Origin: Allorhizobium sonneratiae
GTDB taxonomy: Bacteria; Pseudomonadota; Alphaproteobacteria; Rhizobiales; Rhizobiaceae
Direction: 5' to 3'
NCBI RefSeq assembly: GCF_023700755.1
Contig: NZ_JAMKOJ010000003.1
Location: 471,944 to 535,943, forward strand
Length of the DNA stretch: 64,000 bases
The notes beneath the pieces were generated by a model. The model saw only the letters and a program-made list of their open reading frames with translations. It did not search any database and was not told where the DNA came from. Position numbers and translations under genes: made by a program. Shown here piece by piece: positions 1-9,266 of the stretch. Position 1 is the stretch's first letter. Each line of letters opens with the position of its first letter.

Positions 1-244
1 TGCCGACCGGGCGTCGTCCGAAACCGACCGCGCCATCGAGCTTCGCGCCCGTGACCGGCAGAGAAAGCTGATCTCCAAGATCGATGCAGCTTTGCAGCGG
101 ATTGAAGACGGCACCTATGGCTATTGCGAGGAAACCGGCGAACCCATCGGTCTCAAGCGTCTCGATGCCCGTCCGATTGCCACCCTGTCGATAGAGGCGC
201 AGGAGCGCCATGAGCGCCGGGAAAAGGTCTATCGCGACGAGTGA
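1..244 (+). CDS. dksA: DksA-type RNA polymerase-binding transcription factor, C-terminal part
   Basis: The window opens inside this gene; about 80 C-terminal residues remain, ending at TGA 242-244. DksA binds the secondary channel of RNA polymerase and works with (p)ppGpp at stable-RNA and amino-acid promoters. The fragment shows the end of the coiled coil (KLISKIDAALQRIEDGTYG) and the C-terminal globular region (YCEETGEPI, then RPIATLSIEAQERHE). Where the enterobacterial protein has a four-cysteine zinc finger, only the first Cys (of YCEET) remains; the others are Thr, Ser and Ala, which is the usual alphaproteobacterial form. Family call is firm; the N terminus is not visible. Confidence 0.9.
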   Translation, partial: ADRASSETDRAIELRARDRQRKLISKIDAALQRIEDGTYGYCEETGEPIGLKRLDARPIATLSIEAQERHERREKVYRDE

Positions 245-315
245 TTGCCACCGCTCTTCCTGCCAAGGCAGGCAAGGGCTGTTGTGCGCATTGAGCAAGC
301 ACCGGTCAGAGATTG

Positions 316-425
316 CGTGATCCTCGGGCTTGTCCCGAGGATCTGCCTTGGTAAAACAGGCAATTGACCTTACGGGTGACATAAATCTCGGCATATGCTC
401 GGCACATGGCCGAGGATGACGACGG
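316..425. repeat. REP-like palindromic element
   Basis: Between the convergent ends of dksA and the epimerase. Contains the perfect 10-bp inverted repeat GATCCTCGGG / CCCGAGGATC (319-343, 5-nt loop) and a second related arm (tgctcggcacatggccgag, about 397-415, followed by GATGACG). Such CCTCGGG-type palindromes are dispersed in many Rhizobiales genomes. By position it could also act as a two-way transcription terminator, although no clear T tract follows. Confidence 0.6.
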
Positions 426-497
426 GAGATTTGGCAGTTTTACCGTGTCACTCTGAGCGCCGTGAGGATTTCAAATCCGCACGGCGTTTCTGTTTGT

Positions 498-1556
498 TCA
501 GGCCGTTTTGCGGTTGGCCCAGCGCAGGTCTTCTGTCAGGCGACCGCTGTCGATATGGGCTTCCAGCGCCTTCAGTCGCATCAGCCTCGAATTGCGGAAA
601 TTGCCGTCCTTGAAACCGGCGCGTTCCAGCCCCTCGCGCAGCCGCGCAATCGAGGTGTCGAGCGATACCTGCGGGATATAAGAGGGCGCAAGGCTTTCAA
701 ACAGAGAAAAATCCACCTGATAGGAGCGCTTGTCCGGTGGTGCATTGGTGTTGATGGATACCTGTGTACCGGGCACCTGCCGGGCAACAGCCTCTGCCAG
801 ATCGCGGACCTGATAATTGTTTTCGCTGCGTCCGGCATTGACAGAAAGAAACGCGCCGCCATTGTCGGCAGACCGGCTGATGGCCCAGTGAATGGCGCGG
901 GCCATGTCTTCAACATCGATCAGAGGCCGCCAGGGCGTGCCGTCGGACAGCACGGTGATTTCGCCGCTAGTCAGGGCGCAGGCAACGAAATCGTTGAGCA
1001 CCAGATCGAGCCGAAGCCGGTCCGACATGCCGCAGGCGGTGGCAAAGCGCAGGCAGGTGACCGCCATGCCGTCCAGATCCATCTGTTTCAGCGCCTGTTC
1101 GGTGCCGATCTTGGAGCGGGCGTAAGCCGTCAGCGGATTGGTCGGATCGCTTTCCTTGCGCGCGCCGCCCTCGGCATAGCCATACATGCTGCAACTGGAG
1201 GCGAAGACGAAGTTCTTCACACCGGCCTTGGCTGCAAGCTCGGCCAGACGTTGGCTGGCCTGCTGATTGATCTCTTCCGTCACCTTTTCGAATCGATTGC
1301 CCATCGGATCGTTGGAGACAGCGGCCAGATGTACCACCGCATCAACACCCTCCAGCAGGCTTGCGGGCAGATCGCGGGTGTCGCCGAAATACTGGCGGTC
1401 CAGATGGGTTTCCGGCAGGGTGTCCGCACCGATCAGGCTATGGCCGAAAAAGCCCGCATCATAACCGATGATCTCGATATCCGGCTGGTTTTCCCTCAGA
1501 TAGCGGCTGAGAACCGGGCCGACATAGCCCATATTTCCGGTGATCAGAACGCGCAT
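498..1556 (-). CDS. NAD-dependent epimerase/dehydratase (extended SDR family)
   Basis: Predicted 352-residue soluble nucleotide-sugar epimerase or dehydratase. The N terminus begins MRVLITGNMGYVG, a Rossmann GxxGxxG motif at residues 7-13 for NAD(P). The catalytic dyad is visible as Y145-x3-K149 (YARSK), with the usual upstream Ser region SSCSMYG near residue 120. The open frame extends 94 codons further upstream, but that extension overlaps the divergent flavoprotein gene and lacks SDR sequence, so the start at 1556 is chosen. Substrate cannot be told from sequence; likely a UDP- or GDP-sugar for surface polysaccharide. Confidence 0.85.
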   Translation of the reverse strand: MRVLITGNMGYVGPVLSRYLRENQPDIEIIGYDAGFFGHSLIGADTLPETHLDRQYFGDTRDLPASLLEGVDAVVHLAAVSNDPMGNRFEKVTEEINQQASQRLAELAAKAGVKNFVFASSCSMYGYAEGGARKESDPTNPLTAYARSKIGTEQALKQMDLDGMAVTCLRFATACGMSDRLRLDLVLNDFVACALTSGEITVLSDGTPWRPLIDVEDMARAIHWAISRSADNGGAFLSVNAGRSENNYQVRDLAEAVARQVPGTQVSINTNAPPDKRSYQVDFSLFESLAPSYIPQVSLDTSIARLREGLERAGFKDGNFRNSRLMRLKALEAHIDSGRLTEDLRWANRKTA

Positions 1557-1683
1557 GGCGTTTACTCCCGTTTTCCGGCATGTGAGACCGGATGTGTTGC
1601 TGCACTTTTCTGATGCTGTTGTTTCAAAGCGAGCTTTCGGCAAGCTTGCCATGCCATGGAGGCGAAAGGACGAAAGGTGAGAG

Positions 1684-2790
1684 ATGGATCGGTTCGAGGT
1701 TGAGGCGCTGGTGATCGGCGCAGGCGTGGTTGGGCTTGCCGTGGCACGGCGGCTGGCGATGGCGGGCCGCGAGGTGCTGGTGCTGGAGAAAAACGGCGCC
1801 ATCGGCATGGAAACCTCGGCCCGCAATTCCGAGGTCATCCATGCCGGGCTTTATTATCCCAAGGGCTCGATCAAGGCCGAAGCCTGCCGTAAGGGCAGGG
1901 ATCTTCTCTATGGTTATGCGGCTGACCATGGGGTTGCCCATCGCCAATGCGGCAAGATCGTGCTTGCAACCGCGCCAGATCAGCATGAGACGCTAGCGGC
2001 GCTTTATGCCAAAGCCGAGGCCAATGGCGTTCCGGGTCTTGCCTGGCTGACGGAAAAGGATGTGGCCGACATGGAGCCTGAGGTGTCCTGTACCCGCGCT
2101 TTCCATTCGCCGATCACCGGTATTGTCGACAGCCACGGCCTGATGCTGGCGCTTCAGGGGGATCTTGAAAACCATGGCGGCCAGATTGCCTTTCACACGC
2201 CTGCATCTGCGATTGCGCCCGAAAACGACCGCCTGATCGTGACAACCGGCGGCGAGACGGATGCAGAAATCGAGGCGCGCCTTGTCGTCAATTGCGCCGG
2301 TCATGGCGCGCCGGTTCTGGCCGCATCAACGACCGGTCTCGGCCCTGACCATCGTCCGCAACAATGGTTCGCCAAAGGCAATTATTTTTCCCTGCATGGC
2401 AAACAGCCTTTTTCCCGGCTGATCTATCCGCTGCCGGAAAAGGCAGGGCTTGGCATTCACGCCACCATCGATCTGCAAGGCCGGTGCCGCTTCGGGCCCG
2501 ATGTGGAATGGGTCGACAGCCTTGATGATCTGACCGTGTCGTCGGAACGGGCGGCACTGTTTTATCCTGCCATCCGCCGTTACTGGCCCGGCTTGCAGGA
2601 TGGCTTCTTGCAGCCTGATTATGCCGGGATGCGACCGAAACTGCACGGACCCGATCAGCCTATGCCCGATTTCCGCATCGACGGACCGCAGGCCCATGGC
2701 ATCAAGGGGCTGGTCAATCTTTTCGGCGTTGAAAGCCCGGGGCTGACCAGCGCACTGGCGCTGGCTGAGATGGTGGCGGATCAGTGCTGA
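1684..2790 (+). CDS. FAD-dependent oxidoreductase, L-2-hydroxyglutarate oxidase-like
   Basis: 368-residue DAO-type flavoprotein. FAD dinucleotide-binding motif GAGVVG at residues 12-17 and the downstream signature TSARNSEVIHAGLYYP are typical of the LhgO/L-2-hydroxyglutarate dehydrogenase group, which oxidises L-2-hydroxyglutarate to 2-oxoglutarate and passes electrons to oxygen or the membrane quinone pool. Length fits that family. Start ATG follows a purine-rich AGGTGAGAG. Divergent from the epimerase with about 127 bp between starts, so the two may share a promoter region. Glycerol-3-phosphate dehydrogenase-like or other DAO substrates are possible. Confidence 0.8.
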   Translation: MDRFEVEALVIGAGVVGLAVARRLAMAGREVLVLEKNGAIGMETSARNSEVIHAGLYYPKGSIKAEACRKGRDLLYGYAADHGVAHRQCGKIVLATAPDQHETLAALYAKAEANGVPGLAWLTEKDVADMEPEVSCTRAFHSPITGIVDSHGLMLALQGDLENHGGQIAFHTPASAIAPENDRLIVTTGGETDAEIEARLVVNCAGHGAPVLAASTTGLGPDHRPQQWFAKGNYFSLHGKQPFSRLIYPLPEKAGLGIHATIDLQGRCRFGPDVEWVDSLDDLTVSSERAALFYPAIRRYWPGLQDGFLQPDYAGMRPKLHGPDQPMPDFRIDGPQAHGIKGLVNLFGVESPGLTSALALAEMVADQC

Positions 2791-2885
2791 CAATACGCTG
2801 ATAAGAAACCGGCTGAAAAAGCCTGTCCTGTTTTTGCCGTATCTGTCACGTTATCGTGACATCTGGATCAATCGAGAGGGTGACG

Positions 2886-3293
2886 ATGCAGACGGCGCTT
2901 GTGGTGATGACGATACTCGGCTGCAATGACAGTGTCAGCCAATGCAAATATATTGCCACTGCCGAACAGCGCTGGGTGTCGGTGGAACTGTGCAATGGCG
3001 ATACGGAAAAAATCCTGAGCCATTACACCAATGTGCCTTATCCGAGCGTCGTCGCTTTCTGCCAGACGCCGCCGAAACAACAGTTGGCAAAGGCTCCTGT
3101 CTCGCCTGTACAGCCTGCCTCGCAAACCCCGCCGCCGGTGCCGGAGCGGGAAAAGCATTCACTGGCGCGCCGCGCCATCGACGAGATGAAAAAGGTGCTG
3201 CCGGGCAAGGCGGATATCAAAATGGTGTTCTCCGCCCCGATCCATGTGGTGACGGACAGCTATGCCTGGGCGGTTAGAAAGCTGCATTCGTAA
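2886..3293 (+). CDS. hypothetical protein, proline-rich middle
   Basis: 135 residues from ATG 2886, preceded by GAGAGGG; a GTG 30 bases upstream is in frame but less likely. The N-terminal half has regularly spaced cysteines (C13, C20, C42, C64), then a Pro-rich linker (residues 65-87) and a basic, amphipathic C-terminal segment. No known domain recognised. The N-terminal 12 residues are hydrophobic but too short for a clear signal peptide. It stands alone after the flavoprotein and ends at a stem-loop shared with the convergent glutathione transferase. Confidence 0.65.
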   Translation: MQTALVVMTILGCNDSVSQCKYIATAEQRWVSVELCNGDTEKILSHYTNVPYPSVVAFCQTPPKQQLAKAPVSPVQPASQTPPPVPEREKHSLARRAIDEMKKVLPGKADIKMVFSAPIHVVTDSYAWAVRKLHS

Positions 3294-3300
3294 AGAGCAA

Positions 3301-3328
3301 CCGGCCCGCTGTGTAAGATGCGGGCCGG
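3301..3328. terminator. stem-loop between convergent genes
   Basis: Arms ccggcccgc and gcgggccgg form a perfect 9-bp GC-rich stem with a 10-nt loop, placed between the 3' ends of the hypothetical gene (+) and the GST gene (-). No strong T tract on either side, so it is a candidate bidirectional terminator or 3'-end processing structure only. Confidence 0.5.
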
Positions 3329-3337
3329 TGTGTCATA

Positions 3338-3961
3338 TTATGCCTTTGCTGCTTCCATGGCCTCGGCATCGATGGCGGATGCGCGGCGGAAGGCGTCACG
3401 GTCGGTCATGCGCTTGGCGTAGTCGACCAGAACAGCGCGTTTTTCCGCACCCAGCATATGCATCTGGAAATTCAGATGCGATGCCATGTAGATATCGGCA
3501 GCGCTGAAGCTGTCTCCGGCAATGAAGGGGCTGGCCTTGATCGCGGCCTCGATCACGTCGAACATGCCCTTGTGATCCACATAGCCCATCATGCCCCGCT
3601 TTTCATCCGGAACGGAAAAGCCGCAGGCGCCGTTGACGGCGGCCGCTTCCATCGGGCCAGCCATGAAGAACAGCCAGCGGTAGTAGGACGCGCGGGCATC
3701 CAGTGCCGGTGCGAGACCGGCTTCAGGGAAGGCATCGGCCAGATAGGCAAGAATGGCGGGCGTTTCCGTCACCACCGCACCCTTGTGGCTTATGGCTGGC
3801 ACCTTGCCAAGCGGATTGATCGCCAGATAGTCCGGCGATTTCATCTGTGGACCATAGGTCACCCATTCGGTTTTGTAGGGCTTGCCGATTTCTTCCAGCA
3901 TCCAGCGCACGATGCGTCCGCGCGACATAGGATTGGTATAGAGAATGACTTCATCGCTCAT
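3338..3961 (-). CDS. glutathione S-transferase family protein
   Basis: 207-residue GST: N-terminal thioredoxin fold (MSDEVILYTNPMSRGRIVRW; Ser13 in the catalytic position), the glutathione-binding ETPAI motif (cis-Pro loop then TETPAILAYLAD), and an all-helical C-terminal domain with FSAADIYMASHL, the usual N-capping/hydrophobic staple region. Start at 3961 is preferred over 3976 because GGAGG lies 7 bases upstream of it. Likely cytosolic detoxification or stress role; substrate unknown. Confidence 0.85.
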   Translation of the reverse strand: MSDEVILYTNPMSRGRIVRWMLEEIGKPYKTEWVTYGPQMKSPDYLAINPLGKVPAISHKGAVVTETPAILAYLADAFPEAGLAPALDARASYYRWLFFMAGPMEAAAVNGACGFSVPDEKRGMMGYVDHKGMFDVIEAAIKASPFIAGDSFSAADIYMASHLNFQMHMLGAEKRAVLVDYAKRMTDRDAFRRASAIDAEAMEAAKA

Positions 3962-3993
3962 GATTGTTTCCTCCATCTTTTTGTTGCAGCAAT

Positions 3994-4022
3994 AAAAAAC
4001 CCGGCATGGAAGCCGGGTTTTT
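3994..4022 (-). terminator. intrinsic terminator of icd
   Basis: Read on the minus strand: stem aacccggc / gccgggtt followed by a run of six T. It sits 16 bases after the icd stop codon, and just upstream of the next gene in the same direction (GST), so icd is terminated before GST. Confidence 0.85.
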
Positions 4023-4037
4023 CAGACGCGCGAAAAT

Positions 4038-5252
4038 TCAGGCTGCCATGGCCTTTTTCAGGTTTTCGTCGATCTTGTCGAGGAAGGCGGTGGTGGAGAG
4101 CCACGGCTGATCGGGACCGATCAGAAGCGCCAGATCCTTGGTCATGTAACCGGCTTCGACGGTTTCGACGCAGACCTTTTCCAGCGTGGAGGCAAAGCGG
4201 GCAAGCTCGGCATTGTCGTCCAGCTTGGCGCGGTGGGCAAGGCCACGGGTCCAGGCGAAGATCGAGGCGATCGAGTTGGTCGAGGTTTCCTGACCTTTCT
4301 GGTGCTGGCGGTAGTGGCGCGTGACCGTGCCGTGGGCAGCTTCTGCCTCGACGGTCTTGCCATCGGGGGTCAGGAGAACCGAGGTCATCAGGCCGAGCGA
4401 GCCGAAGCCCTGCGCAACCGTATCCGACTGCACGTCGCCGTCATAGTTTTTGCAAGCCCAGACATAGCCGCCGGACCACTTGAGGGCAGAGGCAACCATG
4501 TCGTCGATCAGGCGGTGTTCGTAAGTGATACCGACTTCGTCGAACTTGGCCTTGAACTCGGCTTCGTAGACTTCCTGGAAAATATCCTTGAAGCGACCGT
4601 CATAGGCCTTGAGAATGGTGTTCTTGGTGGACAGATACACCGGCCACTTGCGCATCAGGCCGTACATCATCGAGGCGCGGGCGAATTCGCGGATCGATTC
4701 GTCGAGGTTGTACATGGCCATGGCCACGCCCGAACCCGGTGCGTTGAACACTTCCTTTTCGATCACTTCGCCGTCTTCGCCGACGAACTTGATTGTCAGC
4801 TTGCCCTTGCCGGGGAATTTGAAGTCGGTGGCGCGGTACTGGTCGCCGAAGGCGTGACGGCCGACAACGATCGGTTGGGTCCAGCCGGGAACGAGGCGCG
4901 GCACGTTCTTGCAGATGATCGGCTCGCGGAAGATAACGCCGCCCAGGATGTTGCGGATCGTGCCGTTCGGGCTCTTCCACATCTGCTTCAGGTTGAATTC
5001 CTTCACGCGGGCTTCATCCGGGGTGATGGTCGCGCACTTGATGCCGACGCCGTGTTTCTTGATGGCGTTGGCGGCATCGACGGTCACCTGGTCGTTGGTG
5101 GCGTCGCGGTTTTCAACCGACAGATCGTAATATTCGATATCAAGATCAAGGTAGGGCAGGATAAGCTTTTCCTTGATATACTGCCAGATGATGCGCGTCA
5201 TCTCATCGCCGTCGAGATCGACGACCGGGTTAGCAACCTTGATCTTTTGCAT
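4038..5252 (-). CDS. icd: NADP-dependent isocitrate dehydrogenase
   Basis: 404 residues, the length of the homodimeric eukaryote-like (type II) NADP-IDH usual in Rhizobiales. It converts isocitrate to 2-oxoglutarate plus CO2 in the TCA cycle. Seen: N-terminal [14 protein letters not shown], the phosphate/substrate loop [13 protein letters not shown], the metal-ligand region [20 protein letters not shown], and [14 protein letters not shown] near the C terminus (coenzyme site). Start ATG has GAGGAT upstream. Own terminator downstream. Confidence 0.97.
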   Translation of the reverse strand: MQKIKVANPVVDLDGDEMTRIIWQYIKEKLILPYLDLDIEYYDLSVENRDATNDQVTVDAANAIKKHGVGIKCATITPDEARVKEFNLKQMWKSPNGTIRNILGGVIFREPIICKNVPRLVPGWTQPIVVGRHAFGDQYRATDFKFPGKGKLTIKFVGEDGEVIEKEVFNAPGSGVAMAMYNLDESIREFARASMMYGLMRKWPVYLSTKNTILKAYDGRFKDIFQEVYEAEFKAKFDEVGITYEHRLIDDMVASALKWSGGYVWACKNYDGDVQSDTVAQGFGSLGLMTSVLLTPDGKTVEAEAAHGTVTRHYRQHQKGQETSTNSIASIFAWTRGLAHRAKLDDNAELARFASTLEKVCVETVEAGYMTKDLALLIGPDQPWLSTTAFLDKIDENLKKAMAA

Positions 5253-5454
5253 GAATTATCCTCATCAAAATGGGCGGCGTGAAGAACGTGCCGCTGCGGT
5301 GTTTCAACAACCGGATTTGCCTATAGCATTCTCATCGCCGGAGGCAAACAGCAAGCCGGGGGTAGTCGCGTATTTCGATAGGGCATTTTCATTGGGCGGC
5401 TCTTGCAATCCTGCGGATTTCCCCCCATTCAGGCGCAAAAGCAGGAAGGATGAT

Positions 5455-6264
5455 ATGGCTGGCACCAATAGCGAACGTGAACTGATTGCCGAGGGACCGG
5501 CAATCATTCTGGTCGAACCGCAACTCGGCGAAAACATCGGCATGGTGGCGCGCGCCATGGCCAATTTCGGTCTTGGTGAATTGCGTCTTGTCAAACCGCG
5601 CGACGGCTGGCCTTCGGAAAAGGCCCGTTCCGCCGCCGCCAAGGCCGATCACGTCATAGACGGCACCGTGGTCTATGAAACGCTGGAAGAGGCAATTGCC
5701 GATCTGAATTTCGTCTATGCCACCACGGCGCGCCAGCGCGACGGGTTCAAGCCGGTGCGCTCGCCGCTCACGGCGGCCTCGACGCTTCGGGCAAAATTTA
5801 CCGCAGGTGAAAAGACCGGTATCCTCTTTGGTCGGGAAAAATCCGGCCTCACCAACGAGGATGTGGCGCTGGCCGATGAAATTGTCACCTTTCCGGTCAA
5901 TCCGGCTTTCGCCTCGCTCAATATCGCCCAGGCCGTGCTATTGATGTCTTATGAGTGGATGAAATCCGGCATGGAAGACGCCTCCGTGCCGCTCTTCACC
6001 GAGATCGATCAGGAGCCTGCCACAAAAGAAGAGGTCGTTGGCCTGTTCGAGCATCTCGAAGAGGCGCTCGATGCACGCGGCTATTTTCATCCAGTCCATA
6101 AAAAGCCGAAAATGATCGACAACTTGCGCGCCGTGATCTCGCGGCGGGCCTATACATCGCCGGAAATCAAGGTGATGCGCGGGGTCGTTTCGGTGCTGGA
6201 CCGCTTTCAGCGCGGCCCCCGCGACGAGATGCGAGTAGAGGGCGAGGGGGATGACAGAGACTAG
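5455..6264 (+). CDS. trmJ: tRNA/rRNA 2'-O-methyltransferase, TrmJ-like SPOUT family
   Basis: 269 residues from ATG 5455 (AGGAAGGA upstream). The frame is open 94 codons further but that stretch has no family sequence and runs into the icd start region. SPOUT motifs visible: an N-terminal [32 protein letters not shown] (motif 2) and [17 protein letters not shown] (motif 3, knot). TrmJ uses S-adenosylmethionine to methylate the 2'-OH of nucleotide 32 in tRNA; the exact RNA target is inferred. Its last 14 bases overlap murI, so the two are translationally linked. Confidence 0.85.
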   Translation: MAGTNSERELIAEGPAIILVEPQLGENIGMVARAMANFGLGELRLVKPRDGWPSEKARSAAAKADHVIDGTVVYETLEEAIADLNFVYATTARQRDGFKPVRSPLTAASTLRAKFTAGEKTGILFGREKSGLTNEDVALADEIVTFPVNPAFASLNIAQAVLLMSYEWMKSGMEDASVPLFTEIDQEPATKEEVVGLFEHLEEALDARGYFHPVHKKPKMIDNLRAVISRRAYTSPEIKVMRGVVSVLDRFQRGPRDEMRVEGEGDDRD

Positions 6265-7063
6265 AGCATGTCCGAAGGTGAGGCCGGTTCTGGTCTTCGA
6301 TTCCGGTATCGGCGGCCTGACGGTTCTGCGTGAGGCACGGGTGCTGATGCCGGAGCGTGGTTTCGTTTATGTGGCCGATGACGCCGCTTTTCCCTATGGC
6401 GACTGGGAAGAGGCGCCGCTCAAGGAACGGATTGTTCGCCTGTTTGCAACGCTTCTGGAAGAGCATCAGCCGGAGGCGGTAATCATTGCCTGCAACACGG
6501 CCTTCACGCTCGCCGGTGCGGCCCTGCGGCAGGCTTTTCCTCATATGCGTTTCATCGGCACGGTGCCGGCAATCAAGCCGGCTGCGGAACGCACCCGTTC
6601 AGGCCTTGTTTCGGTGCTGGCCACGCCCGGTACGGTGAAGCGCGCTTATACCCACGAGCTGATCCAGTCCTTCGCCACCCGTTGCGAGGTCAATCTCGTC
6701 GGCTCGCCGGAACTGGCACGCATGGCGGAAGCCTTCCTGCGCGGCGAGACGCTGGAGGATGCGGCGGTGCTTGGCGAAATTGCCCCCTGCTTTCAGGAAA
6801 AGGACGGACAAAAAACCGATATCATCGTTCTCGCCTGCACGCATTATCCGTTTCTCGCCAATCTCTTCCGCAGGCTTGCTCCCTGGCCGGTGGACTGGCT
6901 TGACCCCGCGGAAGCCATTGCCCGGCAGGCGCGCCGCCTCGTTCCTCTGGAGATGGACACCGATCATCCGGATGGGCCGGACAGGGCGGTTTTCACCGCA
7001 GGCAGACCGGATTTTTCCACGAGACGTCTGTTGCAGGGCTTTGGTCTTGCTGTCCCGACATAA
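6251..7063 (+). CDS. murI: glutamate racemase
   Basis: 270 residues. Interconverts L- and D-glutamate for peptidoglycan. The two catalytic cysteines are in their motifs: ACNTA (Cys81) and LACTHYPFL (Cys196); the N-terminal [10 protein letters not shown] (Asp17, Ser18) binds substrate. Starts inside the end of trmJ in another frame. Confidence 0.95.
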   Translation: MTETRACPKVRPVLVFDSGIGGLTVLREARVLMPERGFVYVADDAAFPYGDWEEAPLKERIVRLFATLLEEHQPEAVIIACNTAFTLAGAALRQAFPHMRFIGTVPAIKPAAERTRSGLVSVLATPGTVKRAYTHELIQSFATRCEVNLVGSPELARMAEAFLRGETLEDAAVLGEIAPCFQEKDGQKTDIIVLACTHYPFLANLFRRLAPWPVDWLDPAEAIARQARRLVPLEMDTDHPDGPDRAVFTAGRPDFSTRRLLQGFGLAVPT

Positions 7064-7190
7064 GGCCTGATTCAAGCAGACAGTAATTTTCATTGAGAAA
7101 AATCATCCTGCTGTTTGGAATAAGGCAAGGATGTGTGTTAGTAGACTTATCCCGCCGCCATTGCGCGGCTCCTATGAGATTTGAATTCGC

Positions 7191-8483
7191 TTGATTGCCG
7201 AAATCGTCATCGTTGTCTTCCTCACCCTCTTGAACGGCGTGTTATCGATGTCGGAGCTGGCGGTGGTATCTGCCCGCTCGGCCCGTTTGAAAGTCCTGGC
7301 AGATCAGGGCCATCGCGGCGCCAAGGTTGCCATGCGGCTGGCGGAGGATCCGGGACGTTTCATTTCAACGGTGCAGATCGGCATCACCCTTGTCGGCGTG
7401 CTATCCGGCGCCTTTTCCGGGGCAACGCTTGGCGCACGCCTGTCCCAATGGCTTTTGACGCAGGGGATGAGCGAGGCGGCGGCCAATGCGCTTGGCGTCG
7501 GCTCCGTGGTCGTGATCATCACCTATCTGTCGCTGATCATCGGCGAACTGGTGCCGAAACAGATTGCGCTGCGCAACCCTGAAATTGTTGCTGCGAAAGT
7601 GGCGGGCACCATGCTGGTGCTGTCGAAGATCGGTGCGCCGCTGGTTTGGCTGCTCGATGGATCGGGTCGCGCAGTTCTTGCCCTGCTCGGCCAGAAGGGA
7701 TCGTCCGGTGGCGGCGTGACCGATGAGGAAATCAAGACGGTGCTGGCCGAAGCCCAGAGCGCGGGCGTGATCGAATCGGAAGAATCCCAGATGATTTCCG
7801 GCGTCATGCGGCTTGCCGACCGCACCGCGCGCGGCCTGATGACGCCACGCCGCGATGTCGAGGCGATCAGCCTCGACGACACGCTGGATGAAGTGCGAGA
7901 CCTGCTGGCAAAAAGCCAGCATTCGCGCATGCCGGTGCGCAATGGCAATTCCGATGAGATCATCGGCGTGTTGCAGGTCAAGGATTTTTACAACGTCATG
8001 GCCAATGGCGGCGAAATCGACCTGCGCAGTCTGGTGCGCGAGGTGCCGATTGTCTCCGATCTGGCGGATGCGATCGATATTCTTCAGGACATCCGCAAGA
8101 CCTCGCTGCACATGGTGCTGGTTTATGATGAATACGGCCATTTCGAAGGCATCATCACGTCTGGCGATATTCTCGAAGCCATTACGGGCGCCTTTCAGGA
8201 AGAAGGCGATGAGGAGCCGGCGCTTGTCCTGCGCGATGACGGTTCCTATCTCGTCGCCGGCTGGACGCCGATTGACGAGTTTATCGAGCAGATCCGCGTG
8301 CCGGTCGAGGACGACCCGGATTTCACCACCGTTGCCGGTTACGTTCTGGATGAGTTGAAGCGGATTCCAGCGCTGGGCGAAAGCTTCGTCAAGAATGGCT
8401 GGAAATTCGAGGTGATCGATCTCGATGGCCGCCGGATCGACAAGATCCTCGTTTCGCCGGTGCCGGTCGCAGAGCCAGAGTAA
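7191..8483 (+). CDS. CNNM/CorC-type membrane protein (DUF21 + CBS pair + CorC/HlyC domain)
   Basis: 430 residues from TTG 7191. Residues 1-180 form the DUF21 membrane domain with hydrophobic helices (MIAEIVIVVFLTLLNGVLS; VGVLSGAFSGATLG; VVVIITYLSLIIGELVPKQ). A CBS pair follows (about 205-320, MTPRRDVEAI... and VLVYDEYGHFEGIIT), then a CorC_HlyC domain to the end. The family was first annotated as hemolysin but is now linked to Mg2+/Co2+ export or magnesium homeostasis; that role is inferred. The TTG start is chosen because the first membrane helix begins there; no clear Shine-Dalgarno sequence is seen. Confidence 0.88.
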   Translation: MIAEIVIVVFLTLLNGVLSMSELAVVSARSARLKVLADQGHRGAKVAMRLAEDPGRFISTVQIGITLVGVLSGAFSGATLGARLSQWLLTQGMSEAAANALGVGSVVVIITYLSLIIGELVPKQIALRNPEIVAAKVAGTMLVLSKIGAPLVWLLDGSGRAVLALLGQKGSSGGGVTDEEIKTVLAEAQSAGVIESEESQMISGVMRLADRTARGLMTPRRDVEAISLDDTLDEVRDLLAKSQHSRMPVRNGNSDEIIGVLQVKDFYNVMANGGEIDLRSLVREVPIVSDLADAIDILQDIRKTSLHMVLVYDEYGHFEGIITSGDILEAITGAFQEEGDEEPALVLRDDGSYLVAGWTPIDEFIEQIRVPVEDDPDFTTVAGYVLDELKRIPALGESFVKNGWKFEVIDLDGRRIDKILVSPVPVAEPE

Positions 8484-8511
8484 CTGTAAGTTCATAACAG
8501 CAACAAACGCG

Positions 8512-8618
8512 TTAGAGCATTTCACTGTTTCACGGAAACAGTGAAATGCTCTAACTCTATGTTTTTACGCAATTCCGGACGGAAAACCGTTTCACACTTT
8601 TCTCGGGACACTGCTTTA
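8512..8618. repeat. dispersed palindromic repeat, family A, copy 1
   Basis: Begins with the hairpin TAGAGCATTTCACTG / CAGTGAAATGCTCTA and continues through GGACGGAAAACCGTTTC to TCTCGGGACACTGCTTTA. Nearly the same unit recurs at 23345-23450; related ones lie at 21569, 27491, 31267 and, inside the prophage, at 50606 and 51989. Resembles the short dispersed repeats (Bru-RS-like) known from Brucella/Ochrobactrum. Confidence 0.75.
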
Positions 8619-8620
8619 GT

Positions 8621-8721
8621 GCATCATTCCTTCAATCGGGTGAGATTGAAGATGAAAATGACGCAGCTTATTAAAGGTGTAACAGCGAGTTTTGTGCGCC
8701 ATATTGGGCGCACGGCGCTGT
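8621..8721. repeat. dispersed repeat, family B, copy 1
   Basis: Directly follows family A copy 1. Matches 21471-21568 in order: a CATxATTCCTT-aaTCGGG segment, a weak palindrome, then AACAGCG and a hairpin made of GTGCGCCATAT / GGGCGCACGGCGCTGT. The A and B units are adjacent at both sites, but in opposite order. Confidence 0.65.
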
Positions 8722-8964
8722 GTGCCTCTCGGCGCGTATATAGGCTTGTGCTGATTTCAGATTGTAACCGGTTGAGACCGACCTGTTTCCATCGTGATGA
8801 AATCTGCGTCTGATGCGGTGTGGTCATCCCCGAAGCTGATGGTTTTAAAGAGGATGCAGCAACGCGCGGGCACGTTTTTTTCTGCAAGAATCCCTATTGA
8901 CCTTATTGCCTTTTGCCGGATTTGCCCCAAATCAATCCTATAGGTTGTAATGTAGTTTTGAAAC

Positions 8965-9114
8965 ATGAACGGTTTTGAGATTTTATGTTTTGTTGTCTCC
9001 TTATGTTCGATACTGATCGGTACCATGGCCTATGCCTATTTCTGGGCAGGTCAGCATCGTGAAGGCAAGCGCGTTTTGGTAAAACACCAGCCATCACAAC
9101 AGGATTTGCAGTGA
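8965..9114 (+). CDS. small single-span membrane protein, unknown
   Basis: 49 codons, below usual ORF cut-offs. Sequence starts MNGFEILCFVVSLCSILIGT; residues 4-26 are one hydrophobic helix, then a polar, basic tail (GQHREGKRVLVK...). No strong Shine-Dalgarno. The topology resembles small oxidase-associated proteins such as CcoS, but the conserved acidic tail of that family is missing, so no function is given. May be real or chance. Confidence 0.4.
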   Translation: MNGFEILCFVVSLCSILIGTMAYAYFWAGQHREGKRVLVKHQPSQQDLQ

Positions 9115-9266
9115 GCAGCCTTCTTAGTGGCATTTACCATTACAAAACGGAGGACATTTTCCTTACCTGTGGGTTTCGTGAAGAAGCACGCGCCGTCATG
9201 GTGAATATCTGTTAAACACAGCCAATTATCGTGAGCAGTTTATCGGCGTAAAGGTGAGGGCTTCAG

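Larger units (their letters stand above)
8484..8964. other. intergenic region with two dispersed repeats
   Basis: No convincing gene. Holds repeat units at 8512-8618 and 8621-8721; the rest (8722-8964) has no recognised signal beyond a possible promoter for the small gene at 8965. Confidence 0.6.

Noticed and set aside
1557..1838. N-terminal extension of the epimerase
   Set aside because: Would overlap the divergent flavoprotein gene and lacks SDR sequence before MRVLITGNMG.
3301..3328. Riboswitch or RNA gene
   Set aside because: A simple stem-loop between convergent genes; no further structure.
4233..5282. 349-codon ORF on the plus strand over icd
   Set aside because: Exact antisense of icd; composition of a shadow frame and no start signal.
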